64,000 nucleotides of DNA from Pseudovibrio exalbescens. Lineage in GTDB: Bacteria; Pseudomonadota; Alphaproteobacteria; Rhizobiales; Stappiaceae. Within the stretch, counting starts at the first letter, position 1. Every line of letters begins with the position of its first letter. Below are positions 1 to 8,633 of this stretch, in pieces. The notes under the pieces were generated by a model. The model was not told the origin of the DNA. It made no database searches and saw nothing but the letters and a program-made list of their open reading frames with translations. A program made the translations under genes and the position numbers. The stretch spans positions 62,001 to 126,000 of the forward strand of contig NZ_JAQZAJ010000003.1 in NCBI RefSeq assembly GCF_028737195.1, written 5' to 3'.

Positions 1-49
1 CAATCAGGACCGGATCAATATGAGGAAACGGGATTGCAAAAGCGGGCAT
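1..49 (-). CDS. lgt: Prolipoprotein diacylglyceryl transferase, N-terminal fragment
   Basis: Only the first 16 codons lie in the window. They read MPAFAIPFPHIDPVLI, the typical start of alphaproteobacterial Lgt, the inner-membrane enzyme that transfers diacylglycerol from phosphatidylglycerol to the lipobox cysteine of prolipoproteins. The frame has a stop nine codons upstream (positions 74-76) and no other ATG between, so the ATG at 49 is the likely start. It is divergent from the ubiK-like gene, an arrangement seen in Rhizobiales. The identification rests on this short N-terminus and the neighbour, so it is good but not certain. Confidence 0.8.
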   Translation of the reverse strand, partial: MPAFAIPFPHIDPVLI

Positions 50-273
50 GTCTGTTCCGGTGGTGGGGTGAATTTATGGCCCTTACATGCGTCATTCGGC
101 GACTTCGTGCAAGATGGGCGGCGTGGCTTCAGAGGTGATTGGCGCTAAAATTATTGAGAGCAAATAAAACTCGTGCGCAACCGCCGTTAACACTGGTTTA
201 GCCACGGATCTCTCTTGAAGTTGAGGGGCTGCCACAATAGGTCTACAGTACCTTAATGACAGCGGAGCGTGAG

Positions 274-555
274 ATGACCCAATCGCCGAACAAGTTCCTT
301 GATGATTTTGCTAAGCTGATGACAGATGCCGCCGGTGTTGCGCAAGGCGCTCGCCGTGAGGTGGAGACAGCATTCAAGGCACAGATCGAGCGCTTTATGG
401 CTGACATGGATGTGGTGAGCCGTGAAGAGTTTGACGCGACCAAAGAGATGGCCGTACGCGCTCTTGACGATGTAGAAAGCCTCGAAAAACGCCTCAAGGC
501 TGCTGAAGACCGGATCGCTGCACTTGAAGCTGCGATTACCCGCGAAAAGGACTAG
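274..555 (+). CDS. UbiK/BMFP-type accessory factor (YqiC family)
   Basis: A 93-residue protein, mostly helical, with a C-terminal heptad-like coiled coil (LEKRLKAAEDRIAALEAAI). This is the layout of the BMFP/YqiC family, whose E. coli member UbiK assists aerobic ubiquinone biosynthesis and trimerises on membranes. The ATG at 274 was preferred over an in-frame ATG at 256 because GGAG at 264-267 sits six bases before it, while the upstream ATG has no ribosome binding site. It is divergent from lgt and is followed by a stem-loop and then the YbjN-domain gene. The family call is strong; the ubiquinone role is transferred from E. coli. Confidence 0.85.
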   Translation: MTQSPNKFLDDFAKLMTDAAGVAQGARREVETAFKAQIERFMADMDVVSREEFDATKEMAVRALDDVESLEKRLKAAEDRIAALEAAITREKD

Positions 556-592
556 GCGCGCCAAAGCTGCCCGTAATGACAGGTTAAAATTC

Positions 593-617
593 TGTGGGCG
601 ATGTTTTGTCGTCCACA
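593..617 (+). terminator. Stem-loop after the ubiK-like gene
   Basis: TGTGGGCGA (593-601) pairs with TCGTCCACA (609-617) with one G-T wobble, across a TGTTTTG loop. The stem is flanked by AAATT-type and AATTT-type runs that can extend it. There is no long T-run, so it is a weak terminator or a processing site. Confidence 0.4.
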
Positions 618-788
618 AATTTCCCGATTGGCACCGGGAGGGGCATGTATCCCAATGAGGGAGCTTGCCTGTATATTTTCTTAAAACAAGGATTCGTCAT
701 AGGCATGCGGTTGGACTGAAGCCTCAAGCAAAAGGCACCAAAGTCTGCGACGAACCACGAAGAACACAAGAAGTGTCTGGTCCTAGGG

Positions 789-823
789 AACGATACCGCC
801 ACATTAAGTGGGGCGTCGTTTTT
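789..823 (+). terminator. Terminator-like hairpin just ahead of the ybjN-domain gene
   Basis: The arms 789-802 and 808-820 pair with one mismatch and one bulge around an ATTAA loop, followed directly by TTTTTC. The hairpin ends about 30 bases before the ATG at 854. In this place it could end a short transcript starting after 620, or act as an attenuator of the downstream genes. The structure is seen; the role is inferred. Confidence 0.45.
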
Positions 824-853
824 CATCCGCCCTCTAGCATTGAGAGGACCGAT

Positions 854-1354
854 ATGAGCCTCATAGATACCGAATTCGAGCAAGTTCCAAATCCAGTCGA
901 CACGATTGAACACGTGGCGGCGCTCAACGATTGGACCTTTGAGCGTCTTGGTGACGATGAAATCTCCATCTCCGTTACCGGTAGCTGGTGCGATTACCAC
1001 ATTTCCTTTTCCTGGATGGAAGAGCTTGAAGCTCTGCATCTTGCCGCTGCGTTTGACCTCAAGGTGCCAGACCCACGGCGCACTGAAATCGTGCGCTTGC
1101 TGGCCCTCATAAACGAGCAGATGTGGATGGGGCACTTCGACTTGTGGAGCCGGGAAGGCATTGTGATCTTCCGGCAATCCTTGTTGTTGGCCGGTGGTGT
1201 TGAGGCGACCTCTCAGCAGATTGAAGTGATGCTTTCTCATGCGCTGGAAGCGTGTGAGCGCTACTATCAGGCCTTCCAGTTTGTTGTTTGGGCCGGGAAG
1301 ACCGCTGATGAGGCGGTGAAGACCGCTCTTTTTGAGACTGTAGGCGAAGCATGA
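854..1354 (+). CDS. YbjN domain-containing protein
   Basis: A 166-residue cytosolic protein matching the alphaproteobacterial YbjN-domain family, which resembles type III secretion chaperone folds. The conserved core includes DEISISVTGSWCDYHISFSW and the segment LLALINEQMWMGHFDLWS. The reading frame is open back to 665, but the upstream residues look non-coding and cross a terminator-like hairpin. The ATG at 854 has AGAGG at 843-847, so it is the better start. Its stop overlaps the proC start (ATGA), so the two are translationally coupled. The precise function is unknown; E. coli YbjN affects stress responses and motility. Confidence 0.85.
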   Translation: MSLIDTEFEQVPNPVDTIEHVAALNDWTFERLGDDEISISVTGSWCDYHISFSWMEELEALHLAAAFDLKVPDPRRTEIVRLLALINEQMWMGHFDLWSREGIVIFRQSLLLAGGVEATSQQIEVMLSHALEACERYYQAFQFVVWAGKTADEAVKTALFETVGEA

Positions 1355-2175
1355 GTTTGACAGCAGAGCGCCCCCTCGTATTGGTGGGGGCAGGGAAGAT
1401 GGGCGGAGCCATGCTGGAAGGCTGGCTTCGTCAGGGTATAAAGCCCGAAAGTGTCTGTGTTTTGGATCCGGGTCCTTCTGCTGAAATGCAGGCTTTGCTG
1501 AAACAACATGCAGTGACATGGCATGAGAAGCTTCCGAACGGCTTGAAAGCCGGCGTTCTGCTTCTTGCCATCAAACCGCAGATGATGGCGCAGATCGCGC
1601 CATCTCTTGCCGCGTGCGTAGATGACAAGACCCTTGTTGTTTCCGTTGCCGCAGGCACGCCGGTTTCCTTCTTCGAGAGCGCCTTTGGCCAAGACAGTGC
1701 GGTGGTGCGGGTAATGCCCAATACCCCTGCGCAGGTCAGTCGCGGGATCTCCGGCGGCTACGCAAATGCCAAGGTGAGCGCGCCACAAAAGGCGCTGGTA
1801 AAGCAGCTCATGGAGTCCGTTGGCACATTCGTCTGGGTGGAGACGGAGGAGCAGATCGACTTTGTGACTGCAATCAGCGGTTCTGGTCCTGCCTACGTTT
1901 TCCATATGGCAGAAGCGCTGACGACCGCTGGCGAGCGGCTGGGGCTGGCGCCTGAGGTTGCCGCTCAATTGGCGCGCCAAACGGTATGTGGAGCAGGTGA
2001 ACTGCTCTACCAAAGCTCACTGGAAGCTTCCACGCTTCGGGAGAACGTGACCTCTCCCGGTGGGACGACGGCGGCGGCGTTGAACGTCCTGATGGGGGGC
2101 AACGGGCTGACGGAACTCATGAGCGAGGCAGCGGCTGCGGCGGCGCAGCGGGCAAAAGAGCTTTCCAAGCAATAA
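1351..2175 (+). CDS. proC: Pyrroline-5-carboxylate reductase
   Basis: ProC makes the last step of proline synthesis, reducing 1-pyrroline-5-carboxylate with NAD(P)H in the cytosol. The 274-residue protein has the Rossmann motif GAGKMGG at residues 13-19, the nucleotide-contact segment VMPNTPAQV at 121-129, the SGSGPAYVF core near 176-184 and the C-terminal VTSPGGTT signature near 233-240 that lines the substrate site. Length is normal for the family. The start codon overlaps the stop of the YbjN-domain gene by four bases. The proline-pathway role is confident; proB/proA are not in the window. Confidence 0.97.
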   Translation: MSLTAERPLVLVGAGKMGGAMLEGWLRQGIKPESVCVLDPGPSAEMQALLKQHAVTWHEKLPNGLKAGVLLLAIKPQMMAQIAPSLAACVDDKTLVVSVAAGTPVSFFESAFGQDSAVVRVMPNTPAQVSRGISGGYANAKVSAPQKALVKQLMESVGTFVWVETEEQIDFVTAISGSGPAYVFHMAEALTTAGERLGLAPEVAAQLARQTVCGAGELLYQSSLEASTLRENVTSPGGTTAAALNVLMGGNGLTELMSEAAAAAAQRAKELSKQ

Positions 2176-2258
2176 AATAGCAGGCTCGGCACTGGACGTG
2201 ACGTGTTTCATCGCTAGCTTACTAGCATGACCATGTGACAGGGTGAGGAGGTGTGCCG

Positions 2259-2939
2259 GTGCCTACAGAAAAGACACGCAAGCGTATTGTCGACAGCTTC
2301 ATGAAGCTGCTCAGTGAGCAGAGTTATGCGTCGATCACCTATGCAAGCATCGCAGAGGCCTCGGATGTGGGGCTTGATGTGCTGCGGGCCAGCTATGATA
2401 GCAAGATCGACATCCTGGGCGCCTTTGTGAGCCAGATCGACCAGAAGGTCCTCGCCGAAGCCGATGAGGATATGGAGGAAGAGGGGGCGCGTGAGCGGTT
2501 GTTTGATGTGCTCATGACGCGGCTCGACTTCCTTGCACCGCACCGCGCGGCCCTGCGCCATTTGCGTGATGCCGTCGAAGCCTCCCCCGGCTTTGGGCTC
2601 GAAATACAGCGGATCTCAGCAAAATCCATGGAATGGATGCTTGCTTGCGCGGGCATAGAGCTGCATGGGCTCAGGAAAGTCGGTGTGACCAATGCGCTGA
2701 CGGTGGGCTTCTGGCGGGTGTTGAAGGTATGGCTGGAGGAAGAGGACAAAGGGCAACCTAAGACCATGGCCGCGCTTGACCAGATGCTGCGAGAGGGACA
2801 AGACTGGCTGCGCCGCGTGGACAAAGCCCAAAAACGCCTTTCACCTTTCCTCAAGAGAATGAACGAGATGCGCTCTGGTCGACGAAACCGCCGGCAACCT
2901 TCCGATGAGGCTTCCGGGGGAAGCGACTATCAAATCTAG
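2259..2939 (+). CDS. TetR/AcrR-family transcriptional regulator
   Basis: A 226-residue protein with an N-terminal TetR-type helix-turn-helix in about residues 5-50 (the segment SYASITYASIAEASDVGLDV) and a helical C-terminal ligand-binding and dimer domain. The last 30 residues are basic and polar and look disordered. There are two in-frame GTG starts, at 2253 and 2259. AGGAGG at 2246-2251 leaves seven bases to the second but one base to the first, so 2259 is chosen. It follows proC by about 80 bases on the same strand. The ligand and targets cannot be read from sequence; the next gene (csaA-like) is a possible co-transcribed partner. Confidence 0.8.
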   Translation: MPTEKTRKRIVDSFMKLLSEQSYASITYASIAEASDVGLDVLRASYDSKIDILGAFVSQIDQKVLAEADEDMEEEGARERLFDVLMTRLDFLAPHRAALRHLRDAVEASPGFGLEIQRISAKSMEWMLACAGIELHGLRKVGVTNALTVGFWRVLKVWLEEEDKGQPKTMAALDQMLREGQDWLRRVDKAQKRLSPFLKRMNEMRSGRRNRRQPSDEASGGSDYQI

Positions 2940-2960
2940 TTCTAAGCAAAGGGGCAAGCC

Positions 2961-3314
2961 GTGAGCGACACTGAGGAAAACACAATCAGCTTTGATGATT
3001 TCTTGAAGGTGGACATTCGGATCGGGCAGGTGGTTGAAGCGGAGCCTTATCCTGAAGCTCGAAAGCCTGCAATCAAGCTCAAGATCGACTTTGGCCCCGA
3101 GATTGGCGTGAAGAAGTCTTCGGCACAAATCACCGATCACTACGCACCAGAGCAGCTGGTTGGGAAGCAAGTGATGGCGGTGGTGAACTTCCCGCCGCGC
3201 CAGATCGGCAAGTTCATGTCCGAGGTGTTGACCCTGGGCTTTACCCATGAAAACGGTGGCATTGTCCTGGCGCGACCGGACAAGGACGTTCCGCTGGGCA
3301 CTCGCCTGCACTGA
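2961..3314 (+). CDS. CsaA-type tRNA-binding protein
   Basis: A 117-residue protein made of one OB-fold tRNA-binding domain. The segment FLKVDIRIGQVVEAEPYPEA and the later KKSSAQITDHY and NFPPRQIGKFMSEVL blocks are the hallmarks of the CsaA family, related to the C-terminal domain of MetRS and to Trbp111. Family members bind tRNA; Bacillus CsaA was also described as a secretion chaperone. The start is GTG at 2961, preceded by a purine-rich AAAGGGG about eight bases upstream. It converges on the histidine kinase gene, whose stop lies 21 bases away. Confidence 0.9.
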   Translation: MSDTEENTISFDDFLKVDIRIGQVVEAEPYPEARKPAIKLKIDFGPEIGVKKSSAQITDHYAPEQLVGKQVMAVVNFPPRQIGKFMSEVLTLGFTHENGGIVLARPDKDVPLGTRLH

Positions 3315-3335
3315 CAGGCTGAGATGGTGCGCGGA

Positions 3336-4745
3336 TCAAATGGGAACGCGCACCCGTACTCGAAGTCCACCCATTGGCGACTCGCGCAGAAAGATTTCTC
3401 CGCCATGTGCACGAACAATGTCTCGGGCGATAGAAAGGCCGAGGCCTGACCCGCCGGTGTCTTGGTTTCTGGCTGTGTCCAAACGATGGAATGGCCGGAA
3501 CACATTCTCACGCTCTTGAGGTGGAATGCCCGGCCCGTCGTCATCAACGGTAACGATCAACCAGTCTGGAGTTCTGTGGCCCTTGATGCGTATGGTCTTG
3601 CCATAGCGCGCCGCGTTTGAGATCAGGTTCAAGAGACAGCGGCGGAAGGCGCGCCCTTTGAGTACGACCTGAGGATCACCGTCGAATGTGCTCTCAACAT
3701 CCGCTCCAACGACTTCTGCCTCCACCTCTAGCTCTTCCAGCATCAGCGAGATGTCTGTTTCTTCCGATTCCTCGTCGCCATAGCCTTTCGAGAACGCCAG
3801 ATAATCCTCCAGCATCCGATTCATCTCTTCCACGTCACGGCGCAGGGCCGCGACTTCTGGCGTGTTATCCAGAAACGTGAGCTGAAGATTGAAGCGGGTG
3901 AGGATGGTGCGCAGATCGTGGCTCACACCTGCAAGCATTGTGGTGCGCTGGTCCACGTGGCGTTCGATGCGGCGGCGCATGTCCAGAAACGCCATTGCCG
4001 CGCGGCGCACTTCGCGGGCGCCATGAGGGCGGAACTGGGTCGGCTGGCGTCCCTTGCCGAACTCCTCAGCCGCATCTGCCAGCTTCTCGATAGGGCGGAT
4101 CTGATTGCGCAAAAACAGGAGGGCCGTAATGATCAGGATGAGGGATGTTGCGACCATCCAGACAATGAAAATGTGTGAGTTGGATGCATAGGCCAAGCTT
4201 CTGCGCGCAATGAAGCGCAGATTTTTGTCTTCAAGCTGAATGCGGATATCGAGGAACCGATCATTGCCAATGGTGTCGATGAAGAACGGCTTGCCTATGC
4301 GCGCTGTGATCTCTCGGCTGGTATAAAGGTCCACGAGATCGAACAGAGAGGCGTCTTTTTTGGGGGGCAACGGGCCGGGCTTCGAGACCGAAACGGAGAG
4401 GTTCAATGCGCTGGCGGCAATGCGTTTGATGCGCTCCTCATCCTGTTCCGTTTCGTATGTTTCATACATCTCAACGACGGCGGAGATCTCTCTTACCAAC
4501 GCTTCGGACAGGCGTCGTGTTACAAGGGCGTAGTGCCGTTCCATGAACACGAATGCCAACACGGACTGAAGCAGTACCATCGGGATGACGATGATCAGGA
4601 GCGCTCTGACGTACAAGCCTTTGGGCAGGCGGTTGTGCAGCCAGCTTGCAAAAGCAAAGTAGGGTTTCAGCAGCGATTTGAGGATAGGAGAGGTCCTAAT
4701 GGTCCTTGAGATGCTGAAGTCGCGCCATGTGCTCCTGTCGGTCAT
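3336..4745 (-). CDS. EnvZ-like sensor histidine kinase
   Basis: A 469-residue membrane kinase, probably the partner of the response regulator encoded just upstream. Two transmembrane helices (about 45-68 and 192-212) bracket a periplasmic sensor region of about 120 residues. A HAMP linker follows, then the H-box GVSHDLRTILTR with the phospho-acceptor His near 276, the N-box NLISNAARYG, DDDGPGIPP (G1) and GGSGLGLSIA (G2). The residue four after the histidine of HDLRT, usually Pro in EnvZ, is Ile here. Related rhizobial kinases also lack this Pro. The gene lies three bases after the regulator gene, so the operon is petP-petR-kinase. Confidence 0.93.
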   Translation of the reverse strand: MTDRSTWRDFSISRTIRTSPILKSLLKPYFAFASWLHNRLPKGLYVRALLIIVIPMVLLQSVLAFVFMERHYALVTRRLSEALVREISAVVEMYETYETEQDEERIKRIAASALNLSVSVSKPGPLPPKKDASLFDLVDLYTSREITARIGKPFFIDTIGNDRFLDIRIQLEDKNLRFIARRSLAYASNSHIFIVWMVATSLILIITALLFLRNQIRPIEKLADAAEEFGKGRQPTQFRPHGAREVRRAAMAFLDMRRRIERHVDQRTTMLAGVSHDLRTILTRFNLQLTFLDNTPEVAALRRDVEEMNRMLEDYLAFSKGYGDEESEETDISLMLEELEVEAEVVGADVESTFDGDPQVVLKGRAFRRCLLNLISNAARYGKTIRIKGHRTPDWLIVTVDDDGPGIPPQERENVFRPFHRLDTARNQDTGGSGLGLSIARDIVRAHGGEIFLRESPMGGLRVRVRVPI

Positions 4746-4748
4746 GAA

Positions 4749-5450
4749 CTAGTCCGTAATCAGCCGGTAGCCAACGCCCCGAACTGTCTGCAGGTAGAAA
4801 GGATTGCCTGGGTCCTCTTCGATCTTGCGTCGCAGACGATTGACCTGCACATCCACCGTGCGTTCGCCAAGGCTGGTGTCATCACCGACCAAATCATTGC
4901 GGGTAATGGTCTGACCTGGCTTGGCTGCAAACACGTTGAGGAACTGCTTCTCTCGGTCCGTAAGCCGAATGAACTCTTCGCCCCGCTTCAGTTCTTCCCG
5001 CTCTGGATTGTATTGAAACGGGCCGAAGGTGATCTTGTCCGGCTTTTCCTCCTGTTTCGGGCCTCCCCGACGCAGGATTGCCGAGATCCGCAACAGCAAT
5101 TCTCGTGGTTCGAAGGGCTTTGGCAGGTAATCATCAACGCCCGCTTCAAGGCCCTGAATGCGGTCATCCGTCTCCGAGCGCGCTGTGAGCATAAGGATTG
5201 GAACATCTGAGGAGTTGCGCAGATCGCGCGCGAATTCCAATCCACTTTCGCCGGGCATCATGACGTCCAGAATGAGGAGGTCAAACTCCAGCCCCTGCAT
5301 CCGGCGCCGAGCTTCTTCTGCATCCTTGGCGACAGTGACCCGGAAGCCCTGATTTCCGAGAAAGCGCTGCAGCAAATCGCGGATGCGGCTGTCGTCGTCG
5401 ATGAGCAGGAGGTGAGGGGCGCTATCCTCAGGGATTGGGGTAGATGTCAC
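4749..5450 (-). CDS. petR: OmpR/PhoB-family response regulator (PetR-like)
   Basis: A 233-residue regulator with an N-terminal receiver domain and a C-terminal winged helix. The acidic pocket is in LLLIDDDSR, the phospho-acceptor is Asp 62 in LDVMMPG, and the conserved Lys 111 is in LPKPFEP. The DNA-binding domain ends in the typical VRGVGYRL. It is placed between a MarR gene and an EnvZ-like kinase, the arrangement known as petP-petR in Rhodobacter capsulatus, where petR/petP mutations affect cytochrome bc1 and growth. The gene symbol is a family transfer from that context. Its targets here are unknown. Confidence 0.9.
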   Translation of the reverse strand: MTSTPIPEDSAPHLLLIDDDSRIRDLLQRFLGNQGFRVTVAKDAEEARRRMQGLEFDLLILDVMMPGESGLEFARDLRNSSDVPILMLTARSETDDRIQGLEAGVDDYLPKPFEPRELLLRISAILRRGGPKQEEKPDKITFGPFQYNPEREELKRGEEFIRLTDREKQFLNVFAAKPGQTITRNDLVGDDTSLGERTVDVQVNRLRRKIEEDPGNPFYLQTVRGVGYRLITD

Positions 5451-5453
5451 TGG

Positions 5454-5954
5454 TCATTCCTTGGTTGTGCTCTTGGTTATGAGACGAACCACGTCGCTGC
5501 GATCCTTTTCGTCAATCATGAGATACAGGAATTGGCGAATGATTTCATCACTACCAGTAGGCATGAGATCGATTGTCTTGTTGATCCGCTTGGTTTGGAG
5601 CTGTGACAGCTCCTGTGCCAATAGCTTGCCTTTGGCTGTGGTGAAAAGAAGGCGCTCCCTCCGATCGAGCGGGCCGTGTTGCTGCTCAATGTAGTCTTCA
5701 TCCACAAGTTGTTTGAGTACGCGCCCGAGGCTCTGCTTGGTGATCTTCAAAATGCCGAGCAAGTCGGAGACCCTGATTCCCGGATTTCTGTGTACGAAAT
5801 GCAGGACGCGGTGGTGCGCGCGTCCGTAGCCCAGTTTGTTCAAGAGCACGTCTGGATCGTCCGTAAAGTCCCGATATGCAAAGAATAATAGCTCTATCAG
5901 GTCAAAACGGGGTTCTGTTTCTTGCATTGCTCGATGCCTGTCGTCGTTCGTCAC
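5454..5954 (-). CDS. petP: MarR-family regulator (PetP-like)
   Basis: A 166-residue winged-helix regulator. The central helix-turn-helix and wing (GIRVSDLLGILKITKQSLGR, then RRERLLFTTAKG) are typical of MarR proteins. It is the first gene of the operon with petR and the kinase, separated from petR by three bases. The start given is GTG at 5954. An in-frame ATG at 5927 (MQETEPRF) is an alternative, and neither has a strong ribosome binding site. The upstream 280 bases to ilvE are AT-rich and hold an imperfect GTCA-N7-TGAC dyad near 5980 that could be an operator. Confidence 0.88.
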   Translation of the reverse strand: MTNDDRHRAMQETEPRFDLIELLFFAYRDFTDDPDVLLNKLGYGRAHHRVLHFVHRNPGIRVSDLLGILKITKQSLGRVLKQLVDEDYIEQQHGPLDRRERLLFTTAKGKLLAQELSQLQTKRINKTIDLMPTGSDEIIRQFLYLMIDEKDRSDVVRLITKSTTKE

Positions 5955-6234
5955 AGCTGTTCTATTCTACAAAAAATACGTCAGTTATGTTGACTTATAT
6001 TGGTTAGATTGTTACGTATTGATTGCCCGATGGGAAATGATTGTTCTTAGGTATCTGTTTTTGGGTAAGAATTGAGAATGGTGCCATACAAACGACATTT
6101 CGCGAGGGCAGTCAACGGTTAGTACCGTTGTCCAATAGAGTTCAATGTGACCACAATCTTGAAGAGAACAGGCCCTGAATTGGCCGGAGACAACCGGTCT
6201 TTCTTTGTCAATTGTTCGCCAGCGGAGTTTTAAA

Positions 6235-7134
6235 ATGGCGGGTATTCCATTTGATCAACGTGAAGGTGTCATCTGGTACGATGGCGAGTATGTGCCGTGG
6301 TCAGATGCGAAGGTGCATGTGCTATCGCATGGGCTCCATTATGGCAGCAGTGTCTTTGAAGGGCAGCGCGCCTACGGCGGCGAGATCTTCAAGCTGCAAG
6401 AGCACACGGAGCGCCTCCATGCATCTGCCAATATTCTTGGCTTCGAGATCCCGTGGAGCGTGGAAGAGATCAATCGTGTTTGCAATGAGTTGATGCAAAA
6501 GTCCGGGCTTGTTGATGCCTACTTGCGCCCAGTGGCATGGCGCGGCAGCGAGATGATGGGCATTTCTGCCCAGCACAACACCATTCATCTGGCAATAGCC
6601 GCGTGGGAATGGCCGAGCTATTTCAGCCCGGAAGAGCGTCTCAAAGGATTGCGTCTGGACCATGCGATTTATCGCCGTCCAGCACCCGAAACGGCACCAT
6701 TTCAGGCCAAGGCTGCAGGCCTTTACATGATTTGCACACTGTCCAAGCATGAGGCGGAGCGCAAGGGCTATGCGGATGCGTTGATGCTTGACTGGCGCGG
6801 TCATGTTGCAGAGGCAACAGGCGCCAATGTGTTCTTCATCAAGGATGGTGAAATTCACACGCCGAAGCCGGATTGTTTCCTGGATGGGATCACCCGCAGA
6901 ACTGTGATCGACCTCGCAAAGCGCCGCGGTATCCCGGTGCATGAGCGGACCATTCTGCCGGAGGAGCTGAGCGGCTTTGAGCAGTGCTTCCTTACTGGAA
7001 CAGCGGCCGAGGTGACGCCAGTTTGCGAAATCGCAGGCACTCATTTTGAGGTCGGCGAAATTACTAAAACACTGGTGACAGATTATACTGCTGAAGTGCA
7101 ACCCGCTTCAGCCACCTTCCAGAAAGCCTCCTAA
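6235..7134 (+). CDS. ilvE: Branched-chain amino-acid aminotransferase
   Basis: IlvE transfers the amino group between glutamate and the keto acids of Leu, Ile and Val, with PLP in the cytosol. The 299-residue protein has class IV aminotransferase motifs: HGLHYGSSVFEG near 32-43, the PLP Lys near 159 in FQAKAAGLYM, and EATGANVFF then LDGITRRT further on. An earlier in-frame TTG-type start at 6205 exists, but the ATG at 6235 has AGCGGAG about ten bases before it and gives the family's usual N-terminus. It is divergent from petP and ends in a strong terminator. Confidence 0.95.
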   Translation: MAGIPFDQREGVIWYDGEYVPWSDAKVHVLSHGLHYGSSVFEGQRAYGGEIFKLQEHTERLHASANILGFEIPWSVEEINRVCNELMQKSGLVDAYLRPVAWRGSEMMGISAQHNTIHLAIAAWEWPSYFSPEERLKGLRLDHAIYRRPAPETAPFQAKAAGLYMICTLSKHEAERKGYADALMLDWRGHVAEATGANVFFIKDGEIHTPKPDCFLDGITRRTVIDLAKRRGIPVHERTILPEELSGFEQCFLTGTAAEVTPVCEIAGTHFEVGEITKTLVTDYTAEVQPASATFQKAS

Positions 7135-7153
7135 GAGGGGACATCTGAAAAGG

Positions 7154-7191
7154 AAAAGCCACCGGAAGGAGAGCCGGTGGCTTTTTTTTTG
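7154..7191 (+). terminator. Intrinsic terminator after ilvE
   Basis: AGCCACCGG (7157-7165) pairs with CCGGTGGCT (7174-7182) around an eight-base loop, followed by about ten T residues. The upstream A-run pairs with the T-run. It also faces the convergent transporter gene. Confidence 0.92.
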
Positions 7192-7212
7192 TTTAGACCA
7201 TGAAGGCTCGTT

Positions 7213-8460
7213 CTATTGGTCTTCGTGCATCGGTTTGAACAGTCGGCCACCTTCGGTCCAAAGGACGATGCCAACCGCGATGCTGCCGACAACGAAGTAA
7301 CCGAGTGTCAGTGGAACGACACTGCCGTTGAAGAGGGCACCAATGGATGCGCCAAGAAGCGCCCCGATTGTGGTGGTGACAAAGCCAACCATTGCGGAGC
7401 CGGCTCCGGCCATGGCGCCTAGTGGTTCCATGGCCATAGAGTTGAAGTTCGGGCCAATGAAGCCGAACAAAAAGATGCCCAATGCCTGAAAGACGACGTA
7501 GCCCCAAAGGTTCATGTTCTCTGTAAAAGCAAGGACTGAGGCAATGGCGCTGACGATTACAAACAATACCAGCGCACAGTGAGACAGCATCCGAAGGCCG
7601 TACTTTTCAACGAACTGAGCATTGAGGAACGAGGCGACGGACTGCCCAGCGGCAATGCCAGCGAAGACGAGCGTGAAGCTGGCACCAAGTCCATAGACTT
7701 CTCCCAGAACCTGCTGCGCTGAGTTGATGAAGCCGAAAAGCGCACCAAAGGTGCAGGACACCGCCAGCATATAGCCGAGTGAGTATCGGTTGGTGAGCAC
7801 AAACCAATAGGAGCGCGCGACCGTTCTTGGGTTGAGTGGCAGGCGCTTTTCTGGCGGCAAACTCTCTGGCAGGCGGGTGATGCACCACGCCATAAGGGCA
7901 AACGCAAACAGAGTGAGGAAGATGAATATCCAGCGCCATGGCCCCAGAAACAGGATGGCCTGTCCAAGTGACGGCGCAATGATTGGGGCAGCCATGAACA
8001 CCATCATGGCGAGGGACATGACGCGGCCCATCTGACGGCCATGATACCAGTCTCGCACCATGGAGATGGTGACGACGCGAGGTGCGGCAGCGCCAATACC
8101 TTGAACAAGCCGCGCCAACAGCATGGCCTCAAACGTGGTGGCGAAAATCGCAAAGATGGTGCCGATCACAAACAGCACGATGCCTGCGAGCATCGTTGGG
8201 CGGCGTCCCAGCCAATCTGAAACTGGTCCGAAAATGAGCGAGGCACCACCAAGGCCCAGCAAGTAGGCACTGAGGATCAATTGACGGTCGTTATCGTGAA
8301 CTACTCCAAGGTCGGAACCCATTTGGGGTAGCGCGGGCAGCATAATATCAATGGACAGCGCATTCAGCGCCATCAGAGCTGCAATCAGCAGGACCACTTC
8401 GACAAGCGAAAGCCCTGCATGAGGCTCAGCAGGCTGGCCCTTAGCAGTCATGGATGACAT
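7213..8460 (-). CDS. Bcr/CflA-type multidrug MFS exporter
   Basis: A 415-residue inner-membrane protein with about 12 hydrophobic helices, in the drug:H+ antiporter-1 branch of the major facilitator superfamily. It shows the DIMLPALPQMGSDLG motif in helix 1, the A-motif GPVSDWLGRRP after helix 2, and ARLVQGIGAA in helix 4, all typical of the Bcr/CflA group that exports bicyclomycin, chloramphenicol and other small molecules. The start may be ATG at 8460 or 8451 (MTAKGQ). The substrate cannot be predicted. It is separated from moaE by about 170 bases and is likely its own unit. Confidence 0.93.
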   Translation of the reverse strand: MSSMTAKGQPAEPHAGLSLVEVVLLIAALMALNALSIDIMLPALPQMGSDLGVVHDNDRQLILSAYLLGLGGASLIFGPVSDWLGRRPTMLAGIVLFVIGTIFAIFATTFEAMLLARLVQGIGAAAPRVVTISMVRDWYHGRQMGRVMSLAMMVFMAAPIIAPSLGQAILFLGPWRWIFIFLTLFAFALMAWCITRLPESLPPEKRLPLNPRTVARSYWFVLTNRYSLGYMLAVSCTFGALFGFINSAQQVLGEVYGLGASFTLVFAGIAAGQSVASFLNAQFVEKYGLRMLSHCALVLFVIVSAIASVLAFTENMNLWGYVVFQALGIFLFGFIGPNFNSMAMEPLGAMAGAGSAMVGFVTTTIGALLGASIGALFNGSVVPLTLGYFVVGSIAVGIVLWTEGGRLFKPMHEDQ

Positions 8461-8633
8461 GAAGAATCCTAGTTTTTGTTTGTCTGAAGCGCTTAGTTCT
8501 TATGGTGCGCAACGTGTCACACGGCAGGGAAGAGAAACTTCGCGAGCTCGGATGGAGCCGCATTTAGCAGTTTTTGCCTGGGATCTGTCAATGCAAAAAA
8601 CAGAATGTCAGCGTTGCGAGGCTGTAGCCTCTG

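Noticed and set aside
584-1519. A 311-codon minus-strand frame across ybjN and proC
   Set aside because: It lies antisense to two well-supported coupled genes, and its product shows no known motif.
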